In this document: piece after piece, positions 1 to 7,336 of the stretch
Layout of the letters: every line of letters starts with the position of its first letter
How positions within the stretch are numbered: position 1 is the first letter of the stretch
From: UBA8231 sp964512165
GTDB taxonomy: Bacteria > Latescibacterota > UBA2968 > UBA8231
Direction: 5' to 3'
NCBI GenBank assembly: GCA_964512165.1
Contig: CAZEHQ010000021.1
Location: 1 to 33,437, forward strand
Length of the DNA stretch: 33,437 bases
The notes under the pieces: generated by a model
Databases searched by the model: none
Told to the model about the DNA's origin: nothing
Seen by the model: only the letters and a program-made list of their open reading frames with translations
Program-made: the position numbers and the translations under genes

Positions 1-26
1 GTGCGACCTTCCGCTTTTCTCGATCC

Positions 27-215
27 CTACAGGACGATGAGGATGGACCGGATGTAGGAAAGAACGAGGTCGAAGAGGCCGACGAAGATCGCGAAGGCGA
101 TGGAGAATACGATGACTACCGTCGTGGAATTCACCAATTCCTCACGGGTAGGCCAGATGACCCTGGCGAACTCGCCACGCACTTCGCTCAGAAAGCCTGT
201 CAGCTTGTCGAACAT
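27..215 (-). CDS. secE: preprotein translocase subunit SecE
   Basis: SecE is the small essential subunit that clamps SecY in the inner-membrane protein-export channel. The 62-residue product has the usual single-helix bacterial form: a short amphipathic N-terminus with the family signature EFARVIWPTREEL (about residues 13-25), then one hydrophobic transmembrane segment (about residues 30-55). I chose the ATG at 213-215 because it gives the standard N-terminus MFDKLTGFLSEV; the longer open frame upstream runs into tRNA-Trp. It is the last complete gene of the tRNA-Gly, tRNA-Thr, rpmG, tRNA-Trp, secE operon. nusG normally follows and would begin just outside the window; a GGAAGG motif near the left edge could be its ribosome binding site. 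No anomaly is seen in the protein. Confidence 0.93.
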   Translation of the reverse strand: MFDKLTGFLSEVRGEFARVIWPTREELVNSTTVVIVFSIAFAIFVGLFDLVLSYIRSILIVL

Positions 216-266
216 CCAGAGTCGGGATTCCTGTGCGGTCCCCGCATTCCCCCCCGCTGATGATCT

Positions 267-343
267 TGGCAGGCCCGGCAGGACTTGAACCTGCAACCGC
301 CGGTTTTGGAGACCGGTGCTCTACCAAATTGAGCTACAGGCCT
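267..343 (-). tRNA. tRNA-Trp (anticodon CCA)
   Basis: A 77-nt cloverleaf on the minus strand. The acceptor stem AGGCCTG pairs with CGGGCCT (one G-T pair), the anticodon loop CTCCAAA carries CCA (positions 309-307), the T loop is TTCAAGT, the discriminator base is G and the 3' CCA is encoded (267-269). A1-U72 and G73 are the pair and discriminator expected for bacterial tRNA-Trp. It sits 51 nt before secE, its usual place. Its first two bases overlap the last two bases of the rpmG stop codon. Confidence 0.96.
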
Positions 344-494
344 ACCGCGTCTCCCGGTGCAAGGTCTGCCGTCCACAGTGGGCACAGTATTTCCGGTACT
401 CGACCCGGTCCGGATGGGCCCGGCGGTTCTTCGTAGCCGAGTAGTTGCGACGGCTACAAACCTCGCACTCGAGTGTGATGCGATGCCTTGGCAT
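342..494 (-). CDS. rpmG: 50S ribosomal protein L33
   Basis: L33 is a small protein of the large ribosomal subunit. The 50-residue product has the usual length and a complete zinc-ribbon set, C10-x2-C13 and C37-x2-C40, so this is the zinc-binding (C+) form. The N-terminal stretch RITLECEVC and the NYSATKNRR segment are typical. Start ATG at 492-494; no convincing Shine-Dalgarno is seen upstream. It lies between tRNA-Thr (59 nt upstream) and tRNA-Trp, and its TAG stop (344-342) shares two bases with the tRNA-Trp 5' end. In many genomes tuf precedes rpmG here; it is missing. Confidence 0.93.
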   Translation of the reverse strand: MPRHRITLECEVCSRRNYSATKNRRAHPDRVEYRKYCAHCGRQTLHRETR

Positions 495-553
495 CTCGTG
501 GCGTGCCGGAGGCCGGGCGGCGCCGCGCCGCGGCCCCAAGCCTACCCTGTTGC

Positions 554-629
<76 letters not shown>

Positions 630-656
630 TCGCATGGCTGACGTGGTGGCGGCAAA

Positions 657-733
657 TGGAGCGGGAAACGGGACTCGAACCCGCGACATCGAGCTTGGAA
701 GGCTCGCGCTCTAGCCAACTGAGCTACTCCCGC
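657..733 (-). tRNA. tRNA-Gly (anticodon TCC)
   Basis: A 77-nt cloverleaf on the minus strand. The acceptor stem GCGGGAG pairs with TTCCCGC (one G-T pair), the D arm is GCTCAGTTGGCTAGAGC, the anticodon loop CTTCCAA carries TCC, the T loop is TTCGAGT, the discriminator base is T and the CCA is encoded (657-659). It is the first gene of the operon, about 65 nt after the predicted transcription start. Confidence 0.96.
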
Positions 734-804
734 CCTCCATCTGCCCGCCGCCGGGCGCCAAGGCTCCGGCTGCCGGACAGCTGCCCGCCGGATACAGACC
801 TCAA

Positions 805-833
805 AAAATACAGCTGGTTTGGATAAGTGTCAA
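805..833 (-). promoter_or_regulatory. sigma70-type promoter of the tRNA/rpmG/secE operon
   Basis: On the minus strand a perfect -35 TTGACA (833-828), a 17-nt spacer and a -10 TATTTT (810-805, 4 of 6 to consensus). Predicted start near 798, about 65 nt before tRNA-Gly. The hexamers and spacing are seen; promoter activity is inferred. It lies between the end of greA (855) and the first tRNA, so the operon has its own promoter in addition to any read-through from greA. Confidence 0.75.
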
Positions 834-854
834 GCCTCACCGGAGATCCGGATT

Positions 855-1358
855 TCAGGATCCCTGGGGGCCGTGGAGGGCGCCCAGGTCCCGGGTGATC
901 CTGACGATCTTGTAATGGAGGATCCCAGCCGGCACCTTGATTTCCACCTCCTCGCCCTCTTCCCTGCCCAGCAGTCCCCTGCCGATGGGAGACACGGTCG
1001 AGATCTTGCCCTGCTCGAAATCCGCCTCCTCCGGGGATACGAGCGTATAGGTGATCTCCCCTCCCTTCCCCAGATCCGCCAACTGCACGGTAGCGCCGAT
1101 GTAGACCTTGTCATCGGGGATGTCCTCGGCCTCGATGAGCCGCGCCCTGCTGAGGGTTTCCTCAAGCCGGCCGATCCGCTGCTCGAGGAACATCAGTCTC
1201 TCCTTGGCGGCCGAATACTCCGCATTCTCGGAAAGATCCCCGAACTCACGGGCCCGCTGAAGAGCCTGACGCACCTTGGGACGCTCGTCCGTTCGGAGCT
1301 GCATCAACTCGTCCTTGAGCTTCTGCAGACCCTCTCGCGACAGATATACCTCGGTCAT
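855..1358 (-). CDS. greA: transcription elongation factor GreA
   Basis: GreA enters the secondary channel of backtracked RNA polymerase and stimulates cleavage of the transcript 3' end. The product has 167 residues, normal for the family, with an N-terminal antiparallel coiled coil (about residues 8-75) and a C-terminal FKBP-like domain. The coiled-coil tip motif FGDLSENAEY is present with acidic residues D41 and E44, the same numbering as in E. coli GreA. The ATG at 1356-1358 has AGGAG (1375-1371) about 12 nt upstream. It is monocistronic or first before the tRNA operon. The 120-nt leader contains a terminator-like hairpin between promoter and gene, suggesting attenuation. Confidence 0.95.
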   Translation of the reverse strand: MTEVYLSREGLQKLKDELMQLRTDERPKVRQALQRAREFGDLSENAEYSAAKERLMFLEQRIGRLEETLSRARLIEAEDIPDDKVYIGATVQLADLGKGGEITYTLVSPEEADFEQGKISTVSPIGRGLLGREEGEEVEIKVPAGILHYKIVRITRDLGALHGPQGS

Positions 1359-1409
1359 GGCAATAGCTGGCTCCTGATGCCCCCCGGAACGCCCCTGCCC
1401 GCGGGGGAA

Positions 1410-1455
1410 ACAAAAAGCGGAAGCGTGGCTCCCATGCTGAGGGGGCCGCTTCCGC
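1410..1455 (-). terminator. intrinsic terminator/attenuator in the greA leader
   Basis: Read on the minus strand, GCGGAAGCG (1455-1447) and CGCTTCCGC (1425-1417) form a perfect 9-bp stem with a 21-nt loop, followed at once by TTTTTGTTT. This is a canonical rho-independent terminator. It lies downstream of the greA promoter (1487-1515) and about 50 nt upstream of the greA ATG, so it would end most leader transcripts at about 70 nt unless antitermination or read-through occurs. There is no T-tract on the plus-strand side, so it acts in the greA direction. Confidence 0.78.
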
Positions 1456-1486
1456 ATTCGAGCAAACCTTCGATATTGACCCGAGC

Positions 1487-1515
1487 AATATAATCATCGG
1501 CAACCCCGGTGGCAA
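1487..1515 (-). promoter_or_regulatory. sigma70-type promoter of greA
   Basis: On the minus strand TTGCCA (1515-1510, 5 of 6), a 17-nt spacer and TATATT (1492-1487, 5 of 6). Predicted start near 1480, leaving a leader of about 120 nt. The rest of the 1359-1667 gap holds the attenuator and, at its right end, the weak signals upstream of ygfZ; nothing else is recognised there. Confidence 0.7.
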
Positions 1516-1667
1516 GGTGAGGACTCCCCATCGACGCCGCTCGAACGGCCTCTGGCAGCGCGTGTAGATCGGGCCGCCACTCCCCAGGCCCAGAGCCTCT
1601 CGCCCGCCTCGGAGGCACTGAGCAATCGCCTTGCCCTCCTCCTGGAAGGGCGCTTAGGTTCGGATTC

Positions 1668-2645
1668 GTGGCATCGAATTCAAGCCTCCCCTCCAATCCG
1701 TACGCCGCCGTTGCGAGCGGCTCGGCTCTCCTCGACGTCTCCGGCCGGGGGCGCATCCTGTTCACGGGACCCCACCACCTCGACTTCCTGCACCGGATGT
1801 CGACCAACGGGATCGCCGGGAGCGCCGTCGGCCGAGGGTTGGAGACGGTGTTCTGCGACCCCCGTGGGCGGATTGTTCAGGTCGCAGACCTGAGTCGCAC
1901 CGCCGAGGAAGAGACGATCGCTTTCGTCGAAGATGCTCCGGCGTTGCTCGCCTGGCTCGAGCGCTACCGGTTCGCCGAGCGGATGGAGTGGGCGGACATC
2001 ACCGGGGCTACCGGGCAGATCGAGCTGTTCGGACCCGCGGCGGCAGATGCCTCTCGGTCGGCGCTCGGTGCCGCCCCCGGGGAGTCCGCTGCCAGCGTTC
2101 CCCCCGGCGGACGCCTGTGGGGGATGCGGCTCCAGATGGGTCCGCCGGCTCTCCGCCTGTGGGGGCCGCGCGCCGAGATCGAGGAGTGCCGCCGCCGGCT
2201 GCTGCGCGCGGGCGCCGCTGAGCTCGACGCCGGAACTTGGGAGATCCTGCGAGTCGAGTGGGGGCTTCCCTCGGCAGGTCACGAACTCACCCTGGACCAC
2301 AATCCCTGGGAGGCAGGTCTGGGAGACGCCGTCCACATGGACAAGGGGTGCTACATCGGTCAGGAAGTCGTCGCCCGCCTCGATACCTATCAGAAGGTGA
2401 AGCAGCACCTTGTGGGCCTGCGCCCCAACCGGGAGGTCCGGTCCGGCGTCCAGGTGGAGGCCGGGGGCAGGCCCGCGGGCAAGGTGACCAGCAGCGTCTC
2501 CTCGCCCAGGCTCGGGCCACTCGCCCTGGCCTACGTGCGTACCCCCCACTGCCGGCCCGGAACGCTCCTGTCCGTCGATGGCACCGAGGCCGCAGTCAGT
2601 GCCCTCCCTTTCGATCCGGACAGGCGGGACGGGACGGGACGGTGA
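1668..2645 (+). CDS. ygfZ: YgfZ-type folate-binding protein (GcvT-like, Fe-S cluster maintenance)
   Basis: YgfZ/IBA57 proteins are aminomethyltransferase-fold, tetrahydrofolate-binding proteins needed for assembly or repair of some Fe-S enzymes. The 325-residue product has the diagnostic motif KGCYIGQE (about residues 225-232) with its conserved cysteine, which separates YgfZ from true GcvT, and the usual barrel after it. The GTG at 1668-1670 is the first start in the frame. No good Shine-Dalgarno lies close (GGAAGG is 18 nt away), but TAGGTT (1655-1660), a TANNNT -10 motif, ends 7 nt before the GTG with a TTGCCC 18 nt further upstream, so the mRNA may be leaderless. Its TGA overlaps the dinB GTG by 3 nt (GTGA). 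Confidence 0.88.
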   Translation: MASNSSLPSNPYAAVASGSALLDVSGRGRILFTGPHHLDFLHRMSTNGIAGSAVGRGLETVFCDPRGRIVQVADLSRTAEEETIAFVEDAPALLAWLERYRFAERMEWADITGATGQIELFGPAAADASRSALGAAPGESAASVPPGGRLWGMRLQMGPPALRLWGPRAEIEECRRRLLRAGAAELDAGTWEILRVEWGLPSAGHELTLDHNPWEAGLGDAVHMDKGCYIGQEVVARLDTYQKVKQHLVGLRPNREVRSGVQVEAGGRPAGKVTSSVSSPRLGPLALAYVRTPHCRPGTLLSVDGTEAAVSALPFDPDRRDGTGR

Positions 2646-3742
2646 GCGGCGGCCGCAAGATCATCCATATAGACATGGACGCGTTCTACGCCTCCGTGGA
2701 GCAACGGGACGATCCGAGCCTCCGGGGACGGCCCGTCGTAGTCGGCGGCAATCCGGAGGGGCGAGGCGTGGTCGCCGCGGCCTCGTACGAGGCCCGTGCC
2801 TTCGGGGTGCGCTCGGCCATGCCGATGCGAAGGGCACTGCGGCTGTGCCCCGGGGCGGTCCGGACTGCTCCTGACTTCGGCCGGTACCGGGAGGTCTCCC
2901 GGCAGATCCGGGAGATTTTCCACCATCACACTGACCTGGTCGAGCCCCTCGCCCTCGACGAGGCCTATCTGGACGTCACCCGCAACAAACTCGGAATCCC
3001 TTTCGGCCACCGGGTGGCTCGCACGATCAAGGCCGAGATCCGCGACCAGATCCGACTTACTGCCTCGGCCGGTGTCGCACCCTGCAAGTTCGTCGCCAAG
3101 ATCGCCTCTGACCTTGAAAAACCCGATGGACTGGTCACCGTCATGCCCCATCAGGTACGGGAATTCCTCCACCCCCTGACTGTTGCCCGGATCCCGGGTG
3201 TCGGAGATGTGACTCGACAGCAACTGGAATCCCTGGGCTACGAGACCATCGGACAACTGGCAGGGGCAGACCCTGCCCGGCTCGAAGCGCGCTTCGGCAA
3301 GCGCGGCCGATACCTGCACCAGCGGGCCCTGGGTATCGACGATGAACCTGTGACGACGGAGAGGGAGCCGAAGCAGCTGAGCTCCGAGTCGACCTTCCCC
3401 GCCGATCTCTCCGATCCGGAGGAGATGCGCGGCGCCCTGGGGACCCTCGCGAGAGAGGTGGCCAGCCGGCTGCGGCGACGGGGGCTTGCGGGCCGAACGG
3501 TGATGCTCAAGGTCCGATACCCCGACTTCGAGACCGTGACCCGGGCACAGACGGGAAGTTTGCCTCTGGATCGCCCCGAGCCGATGCTGAGGATCGCCGT
3601 CGACCTGCTGAACCGCACCGACGCGGAGCGAAGGGGGGTCCGGCTTCTGGGAATCGGCCTCTCTCACTTCTGCGACAGTGAGACTCCGGAGACCGCGGGG
3701 CAGTTGGACCTGTTCGTCGCGGACGAGTCTTCCGGTGCTTGA
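2642..3742 (+). CDS. dinB: DNA polymerase IV (Y-family translesion polymerase)
   Basis: Pol IV copies past damaged bases. The 366-residue product has palm motif IIHIDMDAFYASVEQ with catalytic D11 and predicted steric-gate Y16, the second acidic site ALDEAYLD (D106, E107), the helix-hairpin-helix region (about residues 180-200, IPGVGDVTRQQLESLGY) and a little-finger domain. The C-terminal QLDLF (residues 354-358) is a good sliding-clamp binding motif. The GTG at 2642 was chosen because it gives a normal N-terminus and overlaps the ygfZ stop, implying translational coupling; a longer frame upstream is only the shadow of ygfZ. No LexA box was recognised. It converges with the unknown gene ending at 3753. 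Confidence 0.95.
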   Translation: MSGGRKIIHIDMDAFYASVEQRDDPSLRGRPVVVGGNPEGRGVVAAASYEARAFGVRSAMPMRRALRLCPGAVRTAPDFGRYREVSRQIREIFHHHTDLVEPLALDEAYLDVTRNKLGIPFGHRVARTIKAEIRDQIRLTASAGVAPCKFVAKIASDLEKPDGLVTVMPHQVREFLHPLTVARIPGVGDVTRQQLESLGYETIGQLAGADPARLEARFGKRGRYLHQRALGIDDEPVTTEREPKQLSSESTFPADLSDPEEMRGALGTLAREVASRLRRRGLAGRTVMLKVRYPDFETVTRAQTGSLPLDRPEPMLRIAVDLLNRTDAERRGVRLLGIGLSHFCDSETPETAGQLDLFVADESSGA

Positions 3743-3752
3743 CCCGACAGCC

Positions 3753-4274
3753 CTACTCGTGGAGACCAGGCTGGTAGAGGCCGACGCTATAGAACTCGTA
3801 CGACGCCGCCTTGTCGGGGAAGTCGACGACGTGGACGGTGAATCTGGAGGGGACCCCGGTGTGGGCCATGTGCTCGCGGAAGAAGCCGCCGTAGGCCTCG
3901 GCATACGCCTCGTAAAGGCGCTGCTGCTCGGCCAGGTACCCCTCCGGATCGAGGCGGGGATCGGGGGCCTTGGGCTGTGAGGCGAAGGCGTGAACCTCCA
4001 CGAAGTCGATGCGCGCTATGGAGTCGCAGATCCCGGCCTGCTGCAGCCACTTCTCCCAGCAACGGAAGACAAGCTCCACCTCGACCGAAGGTTCCATGTT
4101 GACCAGCTCGTCCCGCTCGAGAATCCCGCGGGCCGAGTGCCCCCCGGTCAGACCGGCGAAGTAGATCTTCAGATCCCCTCCGTCGAGCTTCTCGGTGACG
4201 AGTGCCGAGAGGGTGGGATGATCCCCACCATAGTAGTAGGTGAGTCGACCTCGCTCCTTGACGTTGAAAGCCAT
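3753..4274 (-). CDS. uncharacterised 173-aa protein downstream of an FAD/Fe-S oxidoreductase
   Basis: I do not recognise this family. The 173-residue product has no signal peptide or transmembrane segment and is rich in aromatic and histidine residues. Visible features are LTYYYGGDHPTLS (residues 11-23), AGLTGGHSARGIL (40-52), an acidic middle (55-70) and a helical EAYAEAYGGFFREHM stretch (122-136). Codon use and an excellent ribosome binding site (GGAGG then AAGGAG just before the ATG at 4272-4274) show it is a real gene. It begins 16 nt after the oxidoreductase stop, so the two are probably cotranscribed and it may serve the same reaction. This is inference only. It converges with dinB, 10 nt between the stops. 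Confidence 0.8.
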   Translation of the reverse strand: MAFNVKERGRLTYYYGGDHPTLSALVTEKLDGGDLKIYFAGLTGGHSARGILERDELVNMEPSVEVELVFRCWEKWLQQAGICDSIARIDFVEVHAFASQPKAPDPRLDPEGYLAEQQRLYEAYAEAYGGFFREHMAHTGVPSRFTVHVVDFPDKAASYEFYSVGLYQPGLHE

Positions 4275-4290
4275 CTCCTTCCTCCTTTTC

Positions 4291-7167
4291 TCAGGCCAGG
4301 GCCTCGGCCAGAACCTCGGCCCAGTGGCGGGCCTCGCGGCCCGTGGCGTCGGCGATCTGATGGCGGCATGAGGTGCCGGCCGTAGCGACCTCGGCTCCTG
4401 GATCCCCGGCCACCACCTCGAGCAGACGCTCCCGGCCGACCTCCAGGGAGACATCGTAGTGCTCCCGCTCGTACCCGAAGCTGCCGGCCATCCCGCAACA
4501 GCCGGAAGGGATCTCCTCCACCTGGTACCCGGGGGGAGCAGCCAGCAGCTCCATCGTGCCCTTGGTGTCCCCCAGCGCCTTCTGATGGCAGTGGCCGTGG
4601 AGTAGTACGCGTCTCTTCAGGTCCGTGAAGTCGAGTGTGGAACCGCCCTCGGTGCGCCCGGCGAGGAACTCGTCGAGGAGGAAGAGATTGCCGGCCACGC
4701 TGCGGGCGGCGTCGGCGTCCTCGGCGAGATCGAGGTAGTCGTCGCGGTAAGTGGAGGCGCAGCTGGGCTCGACGGCGACGACGGGCCAGCCCCGATCGGT
4801 ATACTCCGCAAGAGCCTGCAGGTTCGCCGCGGCACGGCCCTTCGCCTCCCTGAGGAATCCCTTGGAGATCAGCGGCCGCCCGCAGCAAAGCCGACGCCGG
4901 GGGACCACGACCTCGAAGCCTGCTGACTCGAGGAGGGTGACCGCCGCGCGGCCGACATCGGGCTCGTTGTACTCGGTGAAAGTGTCGTTGTAGAAGACGA
5001 CGGTGCCCCGGCTTCGGCTGCTGGGGGGGACCCGCCCGCGGAACCAGCGGGAGAAGGTGGGGCTCGCCAGGGCCGGCATGCGGCGCCGGCGGTCGATGCC
5101 GAGGAGGCGCTCCATCAGCCATCGGCTCGGACGGGCGTGCATGAGGGGATTTGCGAGCCGGGAGATGGGGGCCATCCAGCGATTTAGCCGGTCGATCCGC
5201 GCGAAGAGGTGAGAGCGGAGGGGATAGCCGTGCCGCTCGTGGTAGCGGGCGAGGAATTCGTACTTGAGCTTGGCCATGTCGACACTCGATGGGCACTCGG
5301 ACTTGCAGGCCTTGCACTCGAGACAGAGGTCCATCGCCTCGTACAGATCGTCGCTCTCGAGGCCCCCGGGCAGACGGCCGCTCAGGGCGGCGCGCAAGGC
5401 GTTGGCGCGCCCTCGGGTACTGTGCTGTTCCTCGAGAGTGGCCATGTAGGAGGGACACATGGTGCCCACGAGCCTCTTGCGGCACTGCCCGACTCCGGAG
5501 CACATCTCCACCGCCTGCTGGAATCCACCGGCTTCGTCGTAGCGGAACCAGGTCTCCTCCCGAACCTCCGGGTAGCCGTCGCCGTAGCGAAGGTTGGCAT
5601 CCATCGGGGGGGCGTCCACGATCTTGCCGGGGTTCAGAACCCCGGTCGGGTCAAAGGCCGCCTTGACCTTGGCGAAGGCTCGGGGCAGACGGGGTCCGAA
5701 CATCTTCTCGATCCACTCGCTGCGGGCCAGGCCATCACCGTGCTCGGCCGACATGGCACCGCCGTATTCGAGAACCCAGTCGCTCATCCGTTCCTCGAGG
5801 GCCCGAAGGGTGGCGATGCCGTCCCTCGCCTTCAGGTCGAGAACCGGGCGGATGTGGATGACGCCGACACTGGCGTGGCCGTAATAGGTGGCCTGTGCCA
5901 CTCCCTGCTCGGACATGAGCGAGCGCACGCGGGCGATGTACTCCGGCAGATGTTCCACGGGCACACTCGTGTCCTCGACGCCCGCTGTCGGCTTGGCGTC
6001 CCCCTTCAGACCCATGAGCAGACCGAGTCCCGCCTTGCGCAGGTCCCAGATGTCCTTCTGCTCTGCCGGCGTGAAGGCGCGTACGTAGGCATACCCGAGC
6101 CCGGCACCTCTCAGCCTCGCCTCCAGATCCTCGCACCGGTCCCGGAGCTCAGCTTCGCTCTCCCCGTGGTACTCGACGCAGAGCAGGGCTTCCGGATCCC
6201 CCTGGAGGAAGCCGCGCCGGGACTGGTAGGACCGCTGGCCCCGGGTCTGGTCCATCAGCACGCGATCCATCAGCTCCGAAGCCGCCGGAGCGGTGCTCAC
6301 CGCGTGCAGGTTGGCTTCCATCGCCTCCACCAGGTCCTCGAAGTGGCAGGCGACGACGACGGTGCGGCGCGGCCGCTCCACGAGGCGCACCTTGGCTTCG
6401 ACAACGGCGCACAGGGTCCCCTCGGAGCCGACCACGATCTTGCTCAGGTCGAAAGGGGCCCCGGGGGCGGTGAGGGAGTCGAGGTTGTACCCGGATACCC
6501 TCCGCATCACCTTGGGGAAGCGCTCCTCGATCTCTGCGGCGTAGGCGTCCACGACCCGCCGCACCTCCCGGTAGGCGCCCCCCTCGATTCCGGGGCGCCG
6601 GGAACGCTCCTCGAACTCGGATGGGGTCAGGGGACCGAGGGCGGCTGTCGAACCGTCGCTGAGCACGACCGCAAGCTCCTGCACGTGATCGACCGTCCGT
6701 CCGTGGACTATGGAGTGGGAGCCGCAGGAGTTGTTGCCGATCATGCCGCCGAGGTTGGCCCGGCTGCTCGTGGACACATCCGGACCGAACTGCAGGCCCT
6801 GGGGTGCCACCGCGGCATTCAGCTCGTCGAGCACGACGCCTGGCTGCACCCGGGCCCACCTCTCCTCGGCATCTACTTCCAGAATGCGGTTCATGTGCCT
6901 GGAGAAGTCGATCTGCAAACCCTCGCCCACCGTCTGGCCGGCGAGACTCGTGCCGCCTCCCCGGGGCAGAACGGGGACGCCCCTTTCCCCGGCGGTGCGA
7001 ATCGTATGGGAGACATCCTCGACCGAGCGCGGCAGCACCACGCCGGCCGGGGCGATCTCGTAGATGCTCGCATCCGTCGAGTACAGGGTCCGGGTCAGGG
7101 CATCGAGGCGGACCTCGCCTTCGATACCGGCCGCGATCGCCTCCTCGAAGTTGCTGGTGTCTCTCAA
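4291..7167 (-). CDS. FAD-linked oxidase / Fe-S oxidoreductase fusion (GlcD-GlcF / YdiJ type)
   Basis: A fusion of an FAD-binding 2-hydroxyacid dehydrogenase with a heterodisulfide-reductase-like Fe-S module, as in YdiJ-type D-2-hydroxyacid or D-lactate dehydrogenases. The 958-residue product shows the FAD-binding region (RGGGTSLAGQTVG, about residue 70; IGNNSCGSHS, about 145), an FAD-oxidase C-terminal domain (about 230-480), Fe-S motifs CSGVGQC...GTMCPSY (about 550-565) and CLECKACKSECP (about 620), then two cysteine-rich CCG-type domains (CCGRPLISKG, HGHCHQKALG, SGCCGMAGSFG). Substrate cannot be read from sequence. I start at TTG 7167 because GGGGAG lies 7 nt upstream; an earlier in-frame TTG at 7182 lacks such a site. 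It probably shares an mRNA with the unknown gene behind it. Confidence 0.9.
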   Translation of the reverse strand: MRDTSNFEEAIAAGIEGEVRLDALTRTLYSTDASIYEIAPAGVVLPRSVEDVSHTIRTAGERGVPVLPRGGGTSLAGQTVGEGLQIDFSRHMNRILEVDAEERWARVQPGVVLDELNAAVAPQGLQFGPDVSTSSRANLGGMIGNNSCGSHSIVHGRTVDHVQELAVVLSDGSTAALGPLTPSEFEERSRRPGIEGGAYREVRRVVDAYAAEIEERFPKVMRRVSGYNLDSLTAPGAPFDLSKIVVGSEGTLCAVVEAKVRLVERPRRTVVVACHFEDLVEAMEANLHAVSTAPAASELMDRVLMDQTRGQRSYQSRRGFLQGDPEALLCVEYHGESEAELRDRCEDLEARLRGAGLGYAYVRAFTPAEQKDIWDLRKAGLGLLMGLKGDAKPTAGVEDTSVPVEHLPEYIARVRSLMSEQGVAQATYYGHASVGVIHIRPVLDLKARDGIATLRALEERMSDWVLEYGGAMSAEHGDGLARSEWIEKMFGPRLPRAFAKVKAAFDPTGVLNPGKIVDAPPMDANLRYGDGYPEVREETWFRYDEAGGFQQAVEMCSGVGQCRKRLVGTMCPSYMATLEEQHSTRGRANALRAALSGRLPGGLESDDLYEAMDLCLECKACKSECPSSVDMAKLKYEFLARYHERHGYPLRSHLFARIDRLNRWMAPISRLANPLMHARPSRWLMERLLGIDRRRRMPALASPTFSRWFRGRVPPSSRSRGTVVFYNDTFTEYNEPDVGRAAVTLLESAGFEVVVPRRRLCCGRPLISKGFLREAKGRAAANLQALAEYTDRGWPVVAVEPSCASTYRDDYLDLAEDADAARSVAGNLFLLDEFLAGRTEGGSTLDFTDLKRRVLLHGHCHQKALGDTKGTMELLAAPPGYQVEEIPSGCCGMAGSFGYEREHYDVSLEVGRERLLEVVAGDPGAEVATAGTSCRHQIADATGREARHWAEVLAEALA

Positions 7168-7301
7168 GAAGAGGCTCCCCAAGGGGCGGTGACCACGGTC
7201 ACCGCAGCCGAAACCAGCAGGGCCCGGCGATCTGCGCGTCGCTCACCGTGCACCTGACGGGACCATGACCAGGAAATCTCGAGAAAAGCGCAATATTTCG
7301 G

Positions 7302-7330
7302 TTGACACTTGGTGAATACCCCCATATCTT
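7302..7330 (+). promoter_or_regulatory. sigma70-type promoter upstream of zapA, with a palindrome at the start site
   Basis: Perfect -35 TTGACA (7302-7307), a 17-nt spacer and -10 TATCTT (7325-7330). The predicted start falls at about 7337, which is the first base of the perfect 12-bp palindrome TACCACGTGGTA (7337-7348). A symmetric site at +1 is a good position for a repressor operator. The sequence is seen; the regulator is unknown. Confidence 0.68.
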
Positions 7331-7336
7331 GTGACC

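Noticed and set aside
2237..2641. N-terminal extension of dinB
   Set aside because: It is the shadow of ygfZ, whose KGCYIGQE motif is in the other frame. DinB starts normally at 2642.
5209..7257. 682-codon open frame on the plus strand
   Set aside because: It lies opposite the FAD/Fe-S oxidoreductase, whose protein has clear family motifs. Long antisense frames are expected in GC-rich coding DNA, and its translation has no recognisable domain.
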